NCBI GenBank assembly: GCA_021739765.1
Contig: JAIPBD010000005.1
Span: forward strand, 142,264 to 206,263
DNA: 64,000 nucleotides
Reading direction: 5' to 3'
DNA from: Melioribacteraceae bacterium
GTDB taxonomy: Bacteria; Bacteroidota; Ignavibacteria; Ignavibacteriales; Melioribacteraceae
Positions within the stretch are counted from its first letter, which is position 1, and the number at the start of each line of letters is the position of its first letter. This document shows, piece after piece, positions 35,040 through 43,898 of the stretch. The notes beneath the pieces were generated by a model, which saw only the letters and a list, made by a program, of their open reading frames with translations, did no database searches and was not told the origin of the DNA. A program made the position numbers and the translations under genes.

Positions 35040-37163
35040 ATGTCGAAGACAAAATTGAACTTATTAATAATATTGTTTAGTGGAGTTTTATTCTCGCAAG
35101 AAATCAGATTTGTGAATAATGTAGCTGTTCCCAAGGATTTCCCGGAACTGGATATTTCAATTTCGACTGAAAATGCATCTCAAGACAAAATATTATTGGC
35201 GAGCCGAGGCAAGAATTCTTATTTGTTAATATTTGAAAATGATGGAACGCCGTATTTTTATCAAAAATTAGATTATGTTCCTTTTGATTTTGCGCTTCAA
35301 CCAAATGGTCTTTTTACTGTTGCAGCCGCCACACAATCTTTCGCCATTGATTCTACTTTCACACGTGTAAAAGATTTTCAAATTCCAAACGACTATTCCA
35401 CTGATCCTCATGAATTGTTGATGACTGCGGATGGTCACTCAATATTGTTAGCAATTACGAGAAGCCAATATGATATGCGAATCGCGATCGAGGGTGGAAA
35501 TGCAAATGCCACTGTGCAGGATAATATTGTATATGAACTGGATGAGAACGATAATGTAATATTTGAATGGAACACCATTGATAATTATAAACCCGGTGAT
35601 GCCATTCACGAAAATCTATTAAATTCATATATTGATTATGCCCATATAAATTCCATTGCAATTGATTATGATGGACATTTTATTATTTCCAGCAGACACC
35701 AATCAGAGATTACAAAAGTAAATCGCCAAACCGGTGAAATAATTTGGAGGTTCGGTGGACAGAATTCGGATTTCACCTTATTTAATGAAACGGAGTGGTT
35801 TTCTTATCAGCACGATGTTCGTCCTGTAAAAGACAAACCAAATTATTACACCCTTTTTGATAATGGAAATCACAACAGCCTAAAATATTCCAGAGTTATA
35901 GAATTTTATCTCGACACATTAAACATGAGAGCGGAGAAGATTTGGGAATACATCCCCGAGTTTGATACAAAGGTTCCGTTTATGGGCTCAACCAGAAGAT
36001 TGGAAAGTGGAAATACTTTAATCGACTGGTCTGATCCCCGTCTACCACAAATAATGGAGGTTGATCGTTATGGACGGATATTTTTCGAAGCGAGATTCAA
36101 AATTCCCCTCGATAGTTACCGCGCGCATCGAATTAAATTTAATGGTGTAGCTGATGCGCCGCATCTTGTGGTTGAACCAAATTCGACAAATGTTAATTTT
36201 ATTTACAACAAATTCGGTGATAAAAACGTAGAAAAGTACATTATCTATTTTGGTTTCGAAGAAGATTCTATGAATCCGTGGGATACAACTTCGTTGCCGT
36301 ACACTTCAATTAATGGACTTGAAAATTATAGACGTTACTTCGCGAAAGTAAAAACGATAGACAGCTTGGGCGCAGAGAGTGATTTTTCAAATATCGTTTC
36401 TTTTCGGACGAATTTTAACATTCCCGGGACTAATTTAGTTAAAAATGGCAATTTTGAAGAGGAATTGACATTCTGGACGCATTCCTTCGAAAACTCGGCC
36501 ACCGGCGAAGTTTTAGTAAATCAAGATTCTGAATTACTAATTTCTATTTCAAACAGTGGAACTGATTACGAAGACGTAGCCATTTCACAAAATAATTTGC
36601 CGTTATTACAAGGTAAGAGATATATTTTCACTTTTGATGCATATTCAACTGAAAATCGCATTTTAGAAGCAGTTGTTGTATCGGAGGATGCGCAACCGGT
36701 TAACTATGGAAAAATTGGTTTAACCGCATTATCGAAAAACAAAAAACAGATTTCATACGAGTTTATAATGGAATCGGAAGATGATTTGAATTCAGTTATT
36801 AAATTTAACTGCGGCGGCTCACTGGGCGATATTTTTATCGATAATATAAGTCTAAAGGAAGATATCCAAACAAATTTGGAGAAGGAGATTGCCGAACCCT
36901 CAGAAATTACTTTGCTCCAAAATTACCCGAACCCCTTTAATCCCATTACAATAATAAGTTTTACTCTCCCACATCGATCAGATATTTCGCTTAGAGTTTA
37001 TGATTCTTTAGGAAAAGAAATCGCAGTTTTAATCGATGAAAATAAAAACGCCGGAATTCACTCAATAAATTTTAATGCTTCTTTTCTCTCCAGCGGTGTA
37101 TATTTCTATCAATTACAAAGTGAAGATTTTATATCAGTGAAAAAAATGTTACTGATAAAGTAA
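35040..37163 (+). CDS. T9SS-exported arylsulfotransferase (ASST)-like protein
   Basis: A 707-aa secreted protein. The start at ATG 35040 gives a clean signal peptide (SKTKLNLLIILFSGVLFSQ). The body is a beta-propeller of the arylsulfotransferase family: PHELLMTADGHSIL, IDYDGHFIISSRHQSEITKVNR, GEIIWRFGG and YQHDV. ASST enzymes move sulfate between phenols through a His intermediate; which His would serve here I cannot fix. A fibronectin-like and a carbohydrate-binding-like region follow. The last about 85 residues form a type A T9SS sorting domain (QNYPNPFNPIT, then SGVYFYQL, ending KKMLLIK). The next gene is a paralogue. Confidence 0.8.
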   Translation: MSKTKLNLLIILFSGVLFSQEIRFVNNVAVPKDFPELDISISTENASQDKILLASRGKNSYLLIFENDGTPYFYQKLDYVPFDFALQPNGLFTVAAATQSFAIDSTFTRVKDFQIPNDYSTDPHELLMTADGHSILLAITRSQYDMRIAIEGGNANATVQDNIVYELDENDNVIFEWNTIDNYKPGDAIHENLLNSYIDYAHINSIAIDYDGHFIISSRHQSEITKVNRQTGEIIWRFGGQNSDFTLFNETEWFSYQHDVRPVKDKPNYYTLFDNGNHNSLKYSRVIEFYLDTLNMRAEKIWEYIPEFDTKVPFMGSTRRLESGNTLIDWSDPRLPQIMEVDRYGRIFFEARFKIPLDSYRAHRIKFNGVADAPHLVVEPNSTNVNFIYNKFGDKNVEKYIIYFGFEEDSMNPWDTTSLPYTSINGLENYRRYFAKVKTIDSLGAESDFSNIVSFRTNFNIPGTNLVKNGNFEEELTFWTHSFENSATGEVLVNQDSELLISISNSGTDYEDVAISQNNLPLLQGKRYIFTFDAYSTENRILEAVVVSEDAQPVNYGKIGLTALSKNKKQISYEFIMESEDDLNSVIKFNCGGSLGDIFIDNISLKEDIQTNLEKEIAEPSEITLLQNYPNPFNPITIISFTLPHRSDISLRVYDSLGKEIAVLIDENKNAGIHSINFNASFLSSGVYFYQLQSEDFISVKKMLLIK

Positions 37164-37381
37164 TTGGATGTTAATCTAATCAAAACCTCTTCGAATATCA
37201 TTGTGGCTTTCAAACGCTATGCTGCTTTTTTGATTTGATTTTTAATAAATAGATGCAGATCTTTGAAAAATATTAGGACTTAATATCCGATTAAATTTTG
37301 CATACAAAATAATGGAAATATATTAGTTTATACTGATCGAAAATATTTAAGATTAAATCTCTCATAAAAAAGGATATTTGT

Positions 37382-40267
37382 ATGAAAGATGTATTCCGAT
37401 TTTTAGTTTTATTTGCGATCACACTCAATGCCCAAGTTAAGGATTATGAATTTCTTAATCCCCGACCCGGTTCATCATTCAATACTCTTGAAACAACAAT
37501 TACCATTCGAGAAGGAAGTATTGTTGATGTTTCAAAAATTACACAAGATTTGATCATAGTGAGCGGATCTAAAAGTGGAAATATTAGTGGCCGTATAATC
37601 CTTGCCGATGATGGTCGAACCCTGGTCTTTAAACCATCTAAACCATTTATTTACGGGGAAAATATTAACGTCACGATCAGCAAAAACCTTAAAAATTCAG
37701 ACCCGGAACATTATTCAGATGATTCGTTCAATTTTCAAACCATAAAAAAAGAACAAATGGCCACTTCTATTAGTACTTTTAGTGATGAATACTTCCCGAA
37801 CAAGAAACAAAAAATTGGGGCATTTACCACTAATGATTTTAGATCGCTCCCGGTTCCTGAGATTGAGATTGATACCGTAAATAACCCAAGACCGGGCACA
37901 ATTTTTCTTGCTACTTGGGATAGAAATGTTCCTGCCAAATATGCGAATTTTATATTCGTCTTAGATAATCAAGGGAATATTTTAGATTCGGTTCGGGTAA
38001 ATGGAGCCCCGTTTGATTTACGAATCCAACCCAACGGTTACCTTTCTTATGCTTTCGGCGATTTTAGCGGAAACGTACCGGGTGCCGGCGAAAAACTTAG
38101 ATATTTGATAATGGACGATAATATAACTGTTATCGACAGTTTTGAAATGAAAAATGGCTATCCGACGGATTTTCATGAATTACAATATCTGCCAAACGGT
38201 CATGCACTTATTATGTCCTATTTGCCGATAACTTATGATATGAGTGCAATTGTTCCCGGTGGAAGACCCGACGCTTCGTTAATACTTAATATAATTCAGG
38301 AACAAGACAAAGATAAAAATGTTGTTTTCGAGTGGAGAAATATTGATTACATCCCGATCACAGATTCTGATGCTGATTTGACTGCTTCCAGAGTAAATTA
38401 TAGTACGTTAAACGCATTTGAAGTCGATTACGATGGAAATATTCTCGCTTCCTTCCGTGAACTCAGCGCTATTATGAAAATCAATCGTTCCAATGGTGAA
38501 ATAATGTGGAATTTTGGGGGAAAGAATAATGAGTTTGCGATAACAGGTGAACACGAGGAAAACGCACCGTATTATTTTTCACGTCAACATGATATAACAC
38601 GATTGCCAAATGGTAATATCACAATATTTGATAATGGTCAATTTCATAAGCCGCCATATTCAAGAGGAGTTGAGTATGAAATTGATGAAATTAATAAAAC
38701 TGCTGATATGGTTTCTGAATTTCGATATCCCGGTCAAAACGTATTTGCCGCTGCTGCCGGAAATGCGCAAAAATATGATGATGGAGGCTGGTTCCTCGGC
38801 TTTGGGATACTTCATCCCCAAAGTCCGGCGGTAAATGTTGTTGAGTCACACCCTGAGGGATCGATTGCGTTTCAATTATCTTTGCCCAAAAATGTAATTT
38901 CTTATAGGACATCTAAGCAACTTTGGAAAGATGATGTGGAAGCACCAACTGTAAGCATTTTTGAATCAAATCAAGGTAATACGTATGAGTATGCCTCAGA
39001 TACTATTAATACCGGAGTAAGTGTTGAATTTATTTTACTTGATGGTGAAGCTTATAATTCGAGTACAATAACACGATTTCCTTACGGACCAAAAAAACCG
39101 GAATTTTTGGATGATAAAGTAACTATTTACCCTGTATCAGTTCTATACGAAGGAGCAGCCATCTATTCTCAAAATGCAGAATTTCGTTTCGATTTGGACT
39201 ATTTCCCCCAGATTAAAGACCCGCAGAATACAATGGTTTATTGGAGAAATTTTGCGAATCAAGGATTGTTTGTTTCAAAATCAACTACTTATGATGATGT
39301 ATACAATGAATTAGTCGCTAATCTTAATAATTTCGGAGAAATTGTTTTTGGCGTGTTAGGAGGAGATTTTACGCCGGACCTTCCCATTTTATATGAACCA
39401 ACGAATCAACAAAAATTGATTCTTCAAAACGAAATTGCGGTTAGATGGACAGGTAGGGGCAAATATGATTCGTTTAATCTTCAAGTCTCAACCGATAGTT
39501 CGTTTTCAACAACTCTTTTTTCTGAAAATACAAATTTATCTTATTTCAAATTGACAGGGTTGGATGAGAATTCAAAATATTTTTGGCGCGTGAATTCTGA
39601 AATTAACGGAGTATCAAGTGATTGGTCTGATGTTTGGAGTTTTATGATCACCGATCCATACTTAGATTTATCCGCACCAAATGGAGGGGAATCTTGGGCG
39701 GTCGGATCATCCCAGATTATTCGCTGGGAGACAAACATTTTAGATAGTGTTATAATTGGATTGGAAAATGGATCAGATGTAGGAAAAATTATCGGTACGG
39801 AATCGGGAAATCTTAAGGCATTCCAATGGAATATTGAAAGTGAGAACGCTGTTGATGACAATTACAGAATCCATATTTATTCTCAAGCGGATACGAATTT
39901 ATCTGATAGAAGCTCAAATTCATTTTCAATTATCGACACGGTAAGCTCATTTCAAGATAATGTTTTACCGAAAGAATTTGAACTCAGCCAAAATTATCCG
40001 AACCCTTTTAATCCTTCAACCAAAATTTCTTTCAGCATTCCGGAGAGTGGGGGGAAAATTCTTCAGACTTCATTAAAGATTTATGATGCACTCGGGAACG
40101 AAATCGCAACTCTTCTCAATCGTTCTCTAAGTTCGGGTAAACATTCGGTTGATTTTAATACAGCGAATTTATCAATTGGAAAGGGTGGACTGACAAGCGG
40201 TGTTTATTTCTATAAATTGCAAAGTGGTGATTTCATCAAAGTAAAAAAAATGCTAGTGCTTAAATAA
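37382..40267 (+). CDS. T9SS-exported multidomain arylsulfotransferase-like protein
   Basis: A 961-aa paralogue of the preceding protein. After a signal peptide (to about residue 19) comes a Big_5/SbsA-type Ig domain (about 22-120, FKPSKPFIYGENINV), then the ASST propeller (FHELQYLPNGHALIMS, VDYDGNILASFRELSAIMKINR, GEIMWNFGG, SRQHDI). A fibronectin-like domain follows near 670-760, then a Knh1-like stretch (SAPNGGESWAVGSSQIIRWE). It ends in a type A T9SS sorting domain (QNYPNPFNPST, ending KKMLVLK). The two genes are 218 bp apart in the same direction and look like a tandem duplication with domain gain. The gap shows no clear terminator. Confidence 0.8.
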   Translation: MKDVFRFLVLFAITLNAQVKDYEFLNPRPGSSFNTLETTITIREGSIVDVSKITQDLIIVSGSKSGNISGRIILADDGRTLVFKPSKPFIYGENINVTISKNLKNSDPEHYSDDSFNFQTIKKEQMATSISTFSDEYFPNKKQKIGAFTTNDFRSLPVPEIEIDTVNNPRPGTIFLATWDRNVPAKYANFIFVLDNQGNILDSVRVNGAPFDLRIQPNGYLSYAFGDFSGNVPGAGEKLRYLIMDDNITVIDSFEMKNGYPTDFHELQYLPNGHALIMSYLPITYDMSAIVPGGRPDASLILNIIQEQDKDKNVVFEWRNIDYIPITDSDADLTASRVNYSTLNAFEVDYDGNILASFRELSAIMKINRSNGEIMWNFGGKNNEFAITGEHEENAPYYFSRQHDITRLPNGNITIFDNGQFHKPPYSRGVEYEIDEINKTADMVSEFRYPGQNVFAAAAGNAQKYDDGGWFLGFGILHPQSPAVNVVESHPEGSIAFQLSLPKNVISYRTSKQLWKDDVEAPTVSIFESNQGNTYEYASDTINTGVSVEFILLDGEAYNSSTITRFPYGPKKPEFLDDKVTIYPVSVLYEGAAIYSQNAEFRFDLDYFPQIKDPQNTMVYWRNFANQGLFVSKSTTYDDVYNELVANLNNFGEIVFGVLGGDFTPDLPILYEPTNQQKLILQNEIAVRWTGRGKYDSFNLQVSTDSSFSTTLFSENTNLSYFKLTGLDENSKYFWRVNSEINGVSSDWSDVWSFMITDPYLDLSAPNGGESWAVGSSQIIRWETNILDSVIIGLENGSDVGKIIGTESGNLKAFQWNIESENAVDDNYRIHIYSQADTNLSDRSSNSFSIIDTVSSFQDNVLPKEFELSQNYPNPFNPSTKISFSIPESGGKILQTSLKIYDALGNEIATLLNRSLSSGKHSVDFNTANLSIGKGGLTSGVYFYKLQSGDFIKVKKMLVLK

Positions 40268-40299
40268 CTTCGAATGGCACAGTAGTTTTGGGTAAAAAC

Positions 40300-40332
40300 A
40301 AAAGCCCGATCACGTTAAAGATCGGGCTTTTT
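40300..40332. terminator. Bidirectional terminator between convergent genes
   Basis: AAAAGCCCGATC and GATCGGGCTTTTT form a strong symmetric hairpin with an 8-nt loop. It serves the ASST-like gene on the plus strand and the dipeptidase gene on the minus strand. Confidence 0.92.
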
Positions 40333-40367
40333 CTAACAGTAAGTTGTAATGAGAATTGGTGTTATAA

Positions 40368-41960
40368 TTAAAACTTTTCATCGTATTTAGTCCAGAGAAA
40401 ATCTCCCAGCTTCCAAGCTTCTTCAACAGCTTTAATGCCGGTTTTATTAGTGTAATCAGTCAGAAGTTTTATTGCGGAATCCTTATCTGTCTTTAACAAT
40501 TCCAATACTTTTTCCTCAAAAGAATTCTGATTTGCAAAAAGTTCTTTCTGCATCGGATCGAAAACAGCTCTAACATCGTGCCGCATATCGCCCCATCTTT
40601 GTGCTGTGAGAGTACCAAGTCGGTTAAAAGCCCACCAAGCGGAATCATGGGTGTAACCATTAATTCTTCCGGGAGTTTTAAAGTATTTGTTCACTTCGGT
40701 CACGTTCGAATAAATTGGGGTATAAACCGCAGTCGCGACATTATCCCATGCAAGCCAAACAACTCCTCCAATTTCATCCGGCAGCCAATCGCGTGATTGG
40801 GTAATTGTAGCATACATTGTATACCAACGTGCGATTGTCCTTTCGCCAAGCCATCCCCAGCCACCGTTAATTTTGAAGATTTTATTCATATCGTATGGCA
40901 TAAACGGATTAGCCAATGGTGATATTTCGACTTTACCGCTATCGTTTACCCAAGTAATATCTTTAATAAAATTGTAAGGAGTTCCTTCATAATAATCCTG
41001 AAACATTTGTACCATTTTATCTTTTGTGATGGGAGCGTCCGGTTTTACTGAGAACGGATAATTTTCAGCGTTTGCGTCTAATTTTAGCGATGGGGCAGCG
41101 AGAGAAAGCACTCTCCATTCACGCCTTCGGGTAGCAAGCGATCTTCTGCTTCCGGGTGAATAAGCGTATACGAACTCAAAATTACCATCTGTCGGATTCC
41201 ACCAGCCGCTATCTTGCGCCACTTGAAAAACGTTATCCGAAGCCATGAAGAAACCGGAGTTTTCTAAATCGATCACTCTGATTCTGCTTCCATTTGCTCC
41301 GACGGAAATATGATGATCTGGAACTCTTTGGGCCACCCAAATTGCACCTCGATTTCCTTTACCGGCACCGGTAATCTCAAAATGCCAAACTTCTTTTGTA
41401 TCCGCGATTGTCAGCATTTCGCCTGCGTCAATCCATCCATATTCTTTTGTTAGTTCATCAGCCATTTTGATAGCTTCTCTTGCAGTTTTGCATCTTTCCA
41501 GCATCAACTGACATAAACGTTGGCAATCAATTAGTCCGTTATCAGATTGAAGTGTAGCTCTTCCACCGAAAGTAGTTTCACCAATTGCTAGCTGGTGCTG
41601 ATTCATTGAAGGATATGCCGTATTGATAAACCCGTAAGTGTGATTTACTTGAGGAATTTCTCCAACCGGAACATGTTTATAGGTTGGCATCGCGAGAGAA
41701 TCTGAAGTAGCTCTCTTGTACATTGTTGAAGTTGATCCTTCGGGATGATCCATTGGTGGCATAATATCTAACCAGGATCTTGTTCTGTGGCTGTCATCTG
41801 TATGGGAAGTCATAACAGATCCGTCATCGGTTGCTAATTTCCCGACAGTGATGGTTGTACAACCGTCAGGAACTCCGCCTTGCCAATCGGTTTTAACTTG
41901 CGCGAATGATGCTGAAATAGTCAAAAATAAGGCGATAATTAGATTTCTTTTAATATTCAT
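40368..41960 (-). CDS. Exported C69-family dipeptidase (peptidase U34/PepD type)
   Basis: A 530-aa Ntn-hydrolase. A signal peptide ends near residue 20 (SASFAQ). The presumed N-terminal nucleophile is C34 in PDGCTTITVGK, which would be exposed after removal of a short propeptide. EMLTIADTKEVWHFEI and the NGSRIRVIDLEN region are typical of C69. These enzymes cleave dipeptides with broad specificity. The exported form suggests periplasmic or surface peptide use. It is 52 bp downstream of manC on the same strand; no functional link is obvious. Confidence 0.88.
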   Translation of the reverse strand: MNIKRNLIIALFLTISASFAQVKTDWQGGVPDGCTTITVGKLATDDGSVMTSHTDDSHRTRSWLDIMPPMDHPEGSTSTMYKRATSDSLAMPTYKHVPVGEIPQVNHTYGFINTAYPSMNQHQLAIGETTFGGRATLQSDNGLIDCQRLCQLMLERCKTAREAIKMADELTKEYGWIDAGEMLTIADTKEVWHFEITGAGKGNRGAIWVAQRVPDHHISVGANGSRIRVIDLENSGFFMASDNVFQVAQDSGWWNPTDGNFEFVYAYSPGSRRSLATRRREWRVLSLAAPSLKLDANAENYPFSVKPDAPITKDKMVQMFQDYYEGTPYNFIKDITWVNDSGKVEISPLANPFMPYDMNKIFKINGGWGWLGERTIARWYTMYATITQSRDWLPDEIGGVVWLAWDNVATAVYTPIYSNVTEVNKYFKTPGRINGYTHDSAWWAFNRLGTLTAQRWGDMRHDVRAVFDPMQKELFANQNSFEEKVLELLKTDKDSAIKLLTDYTNKTGIKAVEEAWKLGDFLWTKYDEKF

Positions 41961-42012
41961 TGATTTACCACTTTGCTAATTAAATAATAATTCTGTTGTT
42001 ATAATTGATTCT

Positions 42013-43074
42013 TTAAACCAAGTTATTTCGATTACTATCATTTAAATAATTCACTACATTTTTAACATCTTGAGTTTGTCCGCGTTTACAAACGAGCAGA
42101 GCATCGTCAGTATTGATAATAATAAAATCATCTGCTCCAATTACTGCGGAGAATTTATTTGGAGAAAAAACGTATGAGTTATTACACTTTTCGGTAAAAA
42201 CATCACCGATTTTCACATTTCCGTTTTCTGATTTTTCGCTTAATTCGTAAACACTTTCCCAGCTTCCCACATCATTCCAATCGAATTCCCCACGAAGCAA
42301 ATATACTTTATCCGATTTTTCCATGATTCCATAATCAATCGAGATACTTTCGAGTCTCGGAAAGATTGCTTTCAAATTTTCTTCAAATTGATCTTCCGAT
42401 TGGGTGATTGATTCCAGTCCGCTAATCATCTCGGGGAGGTAGTCTTTCATTTCTTTCAGAATCGTATCGGCACGCCAGATAAACATTCCGGAATTCCAAA
42501 CATATTCGCCGGATTCAAGATAGAGCTCCGCTTTTTCAATATCGGGTTTTTCAACAAATTTGATAACCTCATGAATACCGCCGCTTACTTCATTTCGATT
42601 GAAATTAATATAACCATACCCGGTTTCAGGGCGCGTTGGGGTAATCCCGAAGGTAACTAGTCCTTTCGATTTATAAGCGAATTCACAACCTTTTTGTAAA
42701 GAATCTACGAACTTTTCTTTCTGCTCGATTAGATGATCTGCCGGAAGTGTGATGATAACCGCGTCTTCCACCTTTTGAGATATAATTGAAGCTGCCAACC
42801 CAACGCATGGAGCGGTGTTTCTTCCTTCCGGTTCGGCGATTATATTCGCGGAGGGAATTTCCGGGAGCTGCTCTTCAACTATTGCCTTTTGAACTTTGTT
42901 TGTAATTATGTAAATATGATCCTTTTCAACAAACCCATCCAATCGGTCGACAGTATTTTGAATCATCGTATTTTGACCAAAAATGTTCAATAATTGCTTT
43001 GGTGATTTTTTTCTGCTTCTCGGCCAAAAACGGGAACCAACTCCCCCTGCCATAATAACAACAAACTTCTGCAT
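42013..43074 (-). CDS. manC: Mannose-1-phosphate guanylyltransferase
   Basis: It makes GDP-mannose from GTP and mannose-1-phosphate for glycans. Seen: nucleotidyltransferase signature VIMAGGVGSRFWPRSRKKSPKQLL at the N-terminus, TLPADHLIE near 116, TRPETGYGYI, FVEKPD, and DWNDVGSWESVYE. At 353 aa it is the short monofunctional form, without the phosphomannose isomerase domain found in long ManC proteins. It faces away from the hsp20 gene at 43366, sharing a 291-bp intergenic region. Confidence 0.93.
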   Translation of the reverse strand: MQKFVVIMAGGVGSRFWPRSRKKSPKQLLNIFGQNTMIQNTVDRLDGFVEKDHIYIITNKVQKAIVEEQLPEIPSANIIAEPEGRNTAPCVGLAASIISQKVEDAVIITLPADHLIEQKEKFVDSLQKGCEFAYKSKGLVTFGITPTRPETGYGYINFNRNEVSGGIHEVIKFVEKPDIEKAELYLESGEYVWNSGMFIWRADTILKEMKDYLPEMISGLESITQSEDQFEENLKAIFPRLESISIDYGIMEKSDKVYLLRGEFDWNDVGSWESVYELSEKSENGNVKIGDVFTEKCNNSYVFSPNKFSAVIGADDFIIINTDDALLVCKRGQTQDVKNVVNYLNDSNRNNLV

Positions 43075-43173
43075 TTTAACCTCATTGCTAGCATAATAAA
43101 GTCCTTAAAATAAAAAATAAAATCCACTCAACGAAAGATTTTGTGATCATTTTTACGGTCAATTTGTCAAACT

Positions 43174-43188
43174 GTATGACTGTAATAC
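43174..43188. promoter_or_regulatory. Candidate enhancer-binding-protein site upstream of hsp20/htpG
   Basis: GTATGACTGTAATAC has GTAT and ATAC as inverted ends and matches 12 of 15 positions of the 13166-13180 site. Its distance to the TGGCAC element (124 bp) is identical to that at the other locus. TGTCAAACTG just upstream (43165) also resembles TGTCATACTG at 13196. Confidence 0.55.
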
Positions 43189-43297
43189 TGACATCTGAAA
43201 ATATTGCGCATATTATGCCAAAAAGGCAAATTTGGGAAATTACCCAAAAACGTTTCTAACTTGTTGTAAATAAAGGGTTTACGAAAAATACAGACTT

Positions 43298-43312
43298 TGG
43301 CACGGAGTTTTA
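43298..43312 (+). promoter_or_regulatory. Candidate sigma-54-like promoter of hsp20 (htpG unit)
   Basis: TGGCAC-N5-TTTA at 43298-43312: the -24 half is perfect, the -12 half weak (TTTA for TTGC). On sequence alone it would be doubtful. The shared upstream site at the same spacing as in the dnaK unit raises its credibility. Confidence 0.45.
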
Positions 43313-43365
43313 TATGTATTAAGTAAACAATTAATCACAAATCAATTATAAAGGAGGGTCTGAAA

Positions 43366-43791
43366 ATGACACTAGTTAGATTTGAACCTTTCAACGAAAT
43401 GGAAAGATTTGCTAACAGATTTTTTAATGATCTACCCTTGGCAGGGTTAAACTTTAACGATAGTTTCCGTCCGACAATCGATATTTCGGAGGACAAGAAA
43501 AATATAATTGTTGAAGTTGAAGCGCCGGGATTAACGAAGAAAGATCTTAAAATTACGCTTAAAGACAATATCTTAACAATTGAAGGTGAGAAAAAGCGTG
43601 AGGAAGAAAAGAAAGATCAAAACTTCTACAGATCTGAAAGAGTTTATGGATCATTCAAAAGAAGTTTTACTCTTCCCGTAGAAGTAAACAGCGATAAGGT
43701 TGACGCGAAATTTGAGGATGGAATACTTAATATCCGAATCGCTAAATTGGAAGAAAAGCCTAAAAATGAAAAAGTAATTGAGCTTAAATAA
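43366..43791 (+). CDS. Small heat-shock protein, Hsp20/alpha-crystallin family
   Basis: A 141-aa small heat-shock chaperone. The alpha-crystallin domain begins at FRPTIDISEDKKNIIVEVEAPGL and includes LKDNILTIEGEKKREEE and the closing DGILNIRIAK. It is a close paralogue of the 13342 protein, sharing the MTLxRFEP start and the ERxxGxFKRSFTLPVxVxSxKVxAKF block. Strong ribosome site GGAGGG. It heads a unit with htpG, with a terminator-like hairpin between them. Confidence 0.93.
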   Translation: MTLVRFEPFNEMERFANRFFNDLPLAGLNFNDSFRPTIDISEDKKNIIVEVEAPGLTKKDLKITLKDNILTIEGEKKREEEKKDQNFYRSERVYGSFKRSFTLPVEVNSDKVDAKFEDGILNIRIAKLEEKPKNEKVIELK

Positions 43792-43812
43792 TCTTTCATC
43801 GACCTCGTTTTG

Positions 43813-43847
43813 AAATCCGCTGCGACAATTCGCGGCGGGTTTTATTT
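43813..43847 (+). terminator. Terminator-like hairpin between hsp20 and htpG
   Basis: CCGCTGCG (43817-43824) pairs with CGCGGCGG (43831-43838) with one G-T wobble, extended by AAA/TTT outside, then a T-rich tail. It should end or reduce hsp20 transcripts before htpG. Confidence 0.8.
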
Positions 43848-43898
43848 TAAATAAAATATTAAATACAAATACAATAATCAGATTCGGAGGAATTGATA

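Noticed and set aside
40274-40290. TGGCAC element after the second ASST-like gene
   Set aside because: No TTGC-like -12 half at the required spacing, and downstream lies only a terminator and the end of a convergent gene.
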